From: Acidobacteriota bacterium
GTDB taxonomy: Bacteria; Acidobacteriota; Terriglobia; Terriglobales; Acidobacteriaceae
Length of the DNA stretch: 62,353 bases
Direction of reading: 5' to 3'
Assembly: GCA_021779935.1 (NCBI GenBank)
Contig: JAJXZT010000030.1
Location: 1-62,353, forward strand
Below are positions 62,262 to 62,353 of the stretch, piece after piece (position 1 is the stretch's first letter; every line of letters starts with the position of its first letter). A model generated the notes under the pieces. It was not told the origin of the DNA and did no database searches. It saw only the letters and a list, made by a program, of their open reading frames with translations. The translations under genes were made by a program, and so were the position numbers.

Positions 62262-62353
62262 GCTATATCTAGTCTGACATATCAGAGGGGGAAAAGGGGA
62301 CATCGAATTTGAAACTCTATTTGCTTTGGAATGAAATAGCTGCGGGAAATGTG

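Larger units (their letters stand above)
62040..62353. other. AT-rich non-coding window end
   Basis: The last 314 bp are far AT-richer than the rest and carry no protein I would defend. It holds the two hairpins listed below and a repeated ATATCAGAAA motif (62144-62154 and 62174-62184). The window ends here, so anything beyond is not visible. Confidence 0.5.

Noticed and set aside
62055-62312. 85-residue frame in the AT-rich end
   Set aside because: It runs through a hairpin and a terminator and has no start context.

Overview
The window looks like a stretch of chromosome from an Acidobacteriota bacterium, probably a Koribacter/Terriglobia-type soil lineage. GC content is high (around 60% by eye). 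The gene families fit this group: POTRA and TonB-type envelope proteins, a PadR regulator paired with a membrane protein, and a hydrogenase-4-like complex without nickel ligands. The taxonomic call rests on protein style and gene order, not on a database search. I see no rRNA, tRNA, CRISPR array, prophage or insertion sequence. One end (62040-62353) is AT-rich, non-coding and compositionally foreign.

Layout. 0.1-4.5 kb: a minus-strand operon encoding a holo-ACP synthase, an acetyl-CoA-synthetase-like AMP ligase, a stand-alone acyl carrier protein, a KBL-like alpha-oxoamine synthase and a small coiled-coil protein. 4.8-6.7 kb: a secreted protein with an internal duplication, each half ending in a TonB-C-like domain. 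6.7-14.5 kb: an ArsR regulator followed by a six-gene, tightly overlapping hyfBCEFGI-like operon. Its large subunit has lost the NiFe-binding cysteines, so it belongs with the energy-converting-hydrogenase-related (Ehr) complexes rather than true hydrogenases. 14.6-26 kb: a phosphodiesterase, a TauE exporter, ruvA, a POTRA-only protein, several membrane proteins and the tldD/tldE pair. 26-36 kb: acetyltransferase, PD-(D/E)XK nuclease-like, UvrC-like, RRM protein, DnaC-like ATPase, HU, bL31, a tandem pair of membrane proteins and dusB.

36-42.7 kb: metabolic genes, then parB, parA and rsmG with three parS sites just upstream of parA, which suggests the origin-proximal part of the chromosome. 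42.8-45.4 kb: rhodanese, radical SAM protein and selD. The selD gene has an in-frame UGA at the active-site codon followed by a hairpin, so SelD is itself a selenoprotein. 45.5-53.4 kb: PadR with its partner, ftsH, a nitronate-monooxygenase-like flavoprotein and a PRTase with a rewritten PRPP loop. 53.5-62 kb: an Xre/membrane-protein operon behind a clear sigma-70 promoter, tilS, a class II aldolase-like gene, two tandem tiny membrane proteins, and two larger envelope genes.

The most striking observations are the nickel-free Ehr operon headed by ArsR, the recoded selD next to a rhodanese and a radical SAM gene, the ACP-coupled oxoamine synthase operon, the pair of undescribed 31- and 38-residue membrane proteins, and a family of short dispersed repeats. 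One of these repeats has been duplicated in frame inside tilS around a perfect 12-bp palindrome, and shares 30 identical bases with a copy beside parB.
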